From: an uncultured Peptostreptococcaceae bacterium
GTDB lineage: Bacteria; Bacillota; Clostridia; Peptostreptococcales; Peptostreptococcaceae
Assembly (NCBI GenBank): GCA_947072565.1
Contig: CAMTIM010000052.1
Location: forward strand, 1 to 64,000
Direction of reading: 5' to 3'
Length of the DNA stretch: 64,000 nt
Below are positions 63,824-64,000 of the stretch, one piece after another. The first letter of the stretch is position 1; every line of letters begins with the position of its first letter. Both the position numbers and the translations under genes were made by a program. The notes under the pieces were generated by a model. The model made no database searches. It saw nothing but the letters and a program-made list of their open reading frames with translations, and had not been told where the DNA came from.

Positions 63824-64000
63824 ATGGGAGAAGTTATAACTGATTTTATTCAATCAATGGGTATTGCTAGTATGGACTGGAGACAATTGATAATGATGGC
63901 AATTGCCTGTGTCCTATTATATTTAGCAATAGCTAAAGGTTTTGAACCTTTATTGCTAGTACCTATAGCCTTTGGTATGCTACTTTCAAATATTCCACTT
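63824..64000 (+). CDS. mmdB: Methylmalonyl-CoA decarboxylase, beta (Na+-pump) subunit, truncated by window end
   Basis: The first 59 codons of the membrane subunit that decarboxylates carboxybiotin and exports Na+. The start MGEVITDFIQSMGIASMDWR is followed by a membrane span and then the OadB-family hallmark KGFEPLLLVPIAFGMLLSNI. The ATG lies behind AAAGGGGGG. Full-length homologues have 370-430 residues; the gene runs past position 64000. Confidence 0.9.
   Translation, partial: MGEVITDFIQSMGIASMDWRQLIMMAIACVLLYLAIAKGFEPLLLVPIAFGMLLSNIPL

Noticed and set aside
1..64000. tRNA, rRNA, insertion sequences, prophage or integrated elements
   Set aside because: Reading the intergenic regions showed no cloverleaf ends, rRNA-like sequence, transposase, integrase or terminal repeats.

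Overview
The window is strongly A/T-rich chromosomal DNA with A/T-ending codons, frequent TTG and GTG starts and strong AGGAGG-type ribosome binding sites. It carries anaerobic fermentation genes, two adenosylcobalamin-dependent enzyme systems and a collagen-like surface protein. This points to a Clostridia member, most likely of the Peptostreptococcaceae (Paeniclostridium, Romboutsia or Terrisporobacter type). The genus cannot be fixed from the sequence alone. I see no rRNA, tRNA, CRISPR array, insertion sequence or prophage.

Layout. 0-5 kb: a degenerate membrane-anchored Ser/Thr kinase and two paralogous TPR-GGDEF proteins. 5-10 kb: a ribose operon rbsKDACB. 10-13.4 kb: an SH3-3D cell-wall protein with a WalR-type box, a DEAD-box helicase and a D,D-carboxypeptidase. 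13.4-21.9 kb: the conserved cluster rpsB-tsf-pyrH-frr-orf-uppS-cdsA-dxr-rseP-ispG. 22-36 kb: mixed small units. They include a purine-type permease, a polysaccharide deacetylase, cysK-cysE behind two identical dyads, TPP-riboswitch thiD-thiE, a collagen-like protein, a permease, an acetyltransferase, a PatB-type lyase and an AEC carrier. 36-44.5 kb: a SEL1-repeat protein, a Ca2+/cation antiporter preceded by a yybP-ykoY manganese riboswitch, corA, a FabK/nitronate-monooxygenase-like flavoprotein and typA.

44.9-53.4 kb is a glycerol-to-1,3-propanediol island: a PocR/AraC regulator, glycerol dehydratase (three subunits), its two-subunit reactivase, an OrfW-like protein, 1,3-propanediol dehydrogenase and a glycerol facilitator. 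No microcompartment shell genes are present. 53.5-64 kb holds a small Cys-rich protein, a LysR regulator divergent from an AspT/YidE-type permease, and then a succinate-to-propionate operon: CoA transferase, split methylmalonyl-CoA mutase, MeaB, epimerase and the Na+-pumping methylmalonyl-CoA decarboxylase (mmdA, D, C and the start of B, cut by the window end).

Together the right half describes a cell that disposes of reducing equivalents through 1,3-propanediol and can conserve energy as a sodium gradient by decarboxylating succinate. Both routes depend on coenzyme B12. The most notable regulatory observations are the Mn2+ riboswitch on a CaCA-family antiporter, the paired dyads at cysK, the WalR box at the 3D protein, helically spaced repeats plus a cre-like site at the dehydratase operon, and an unexplained structured region upstream of corA.
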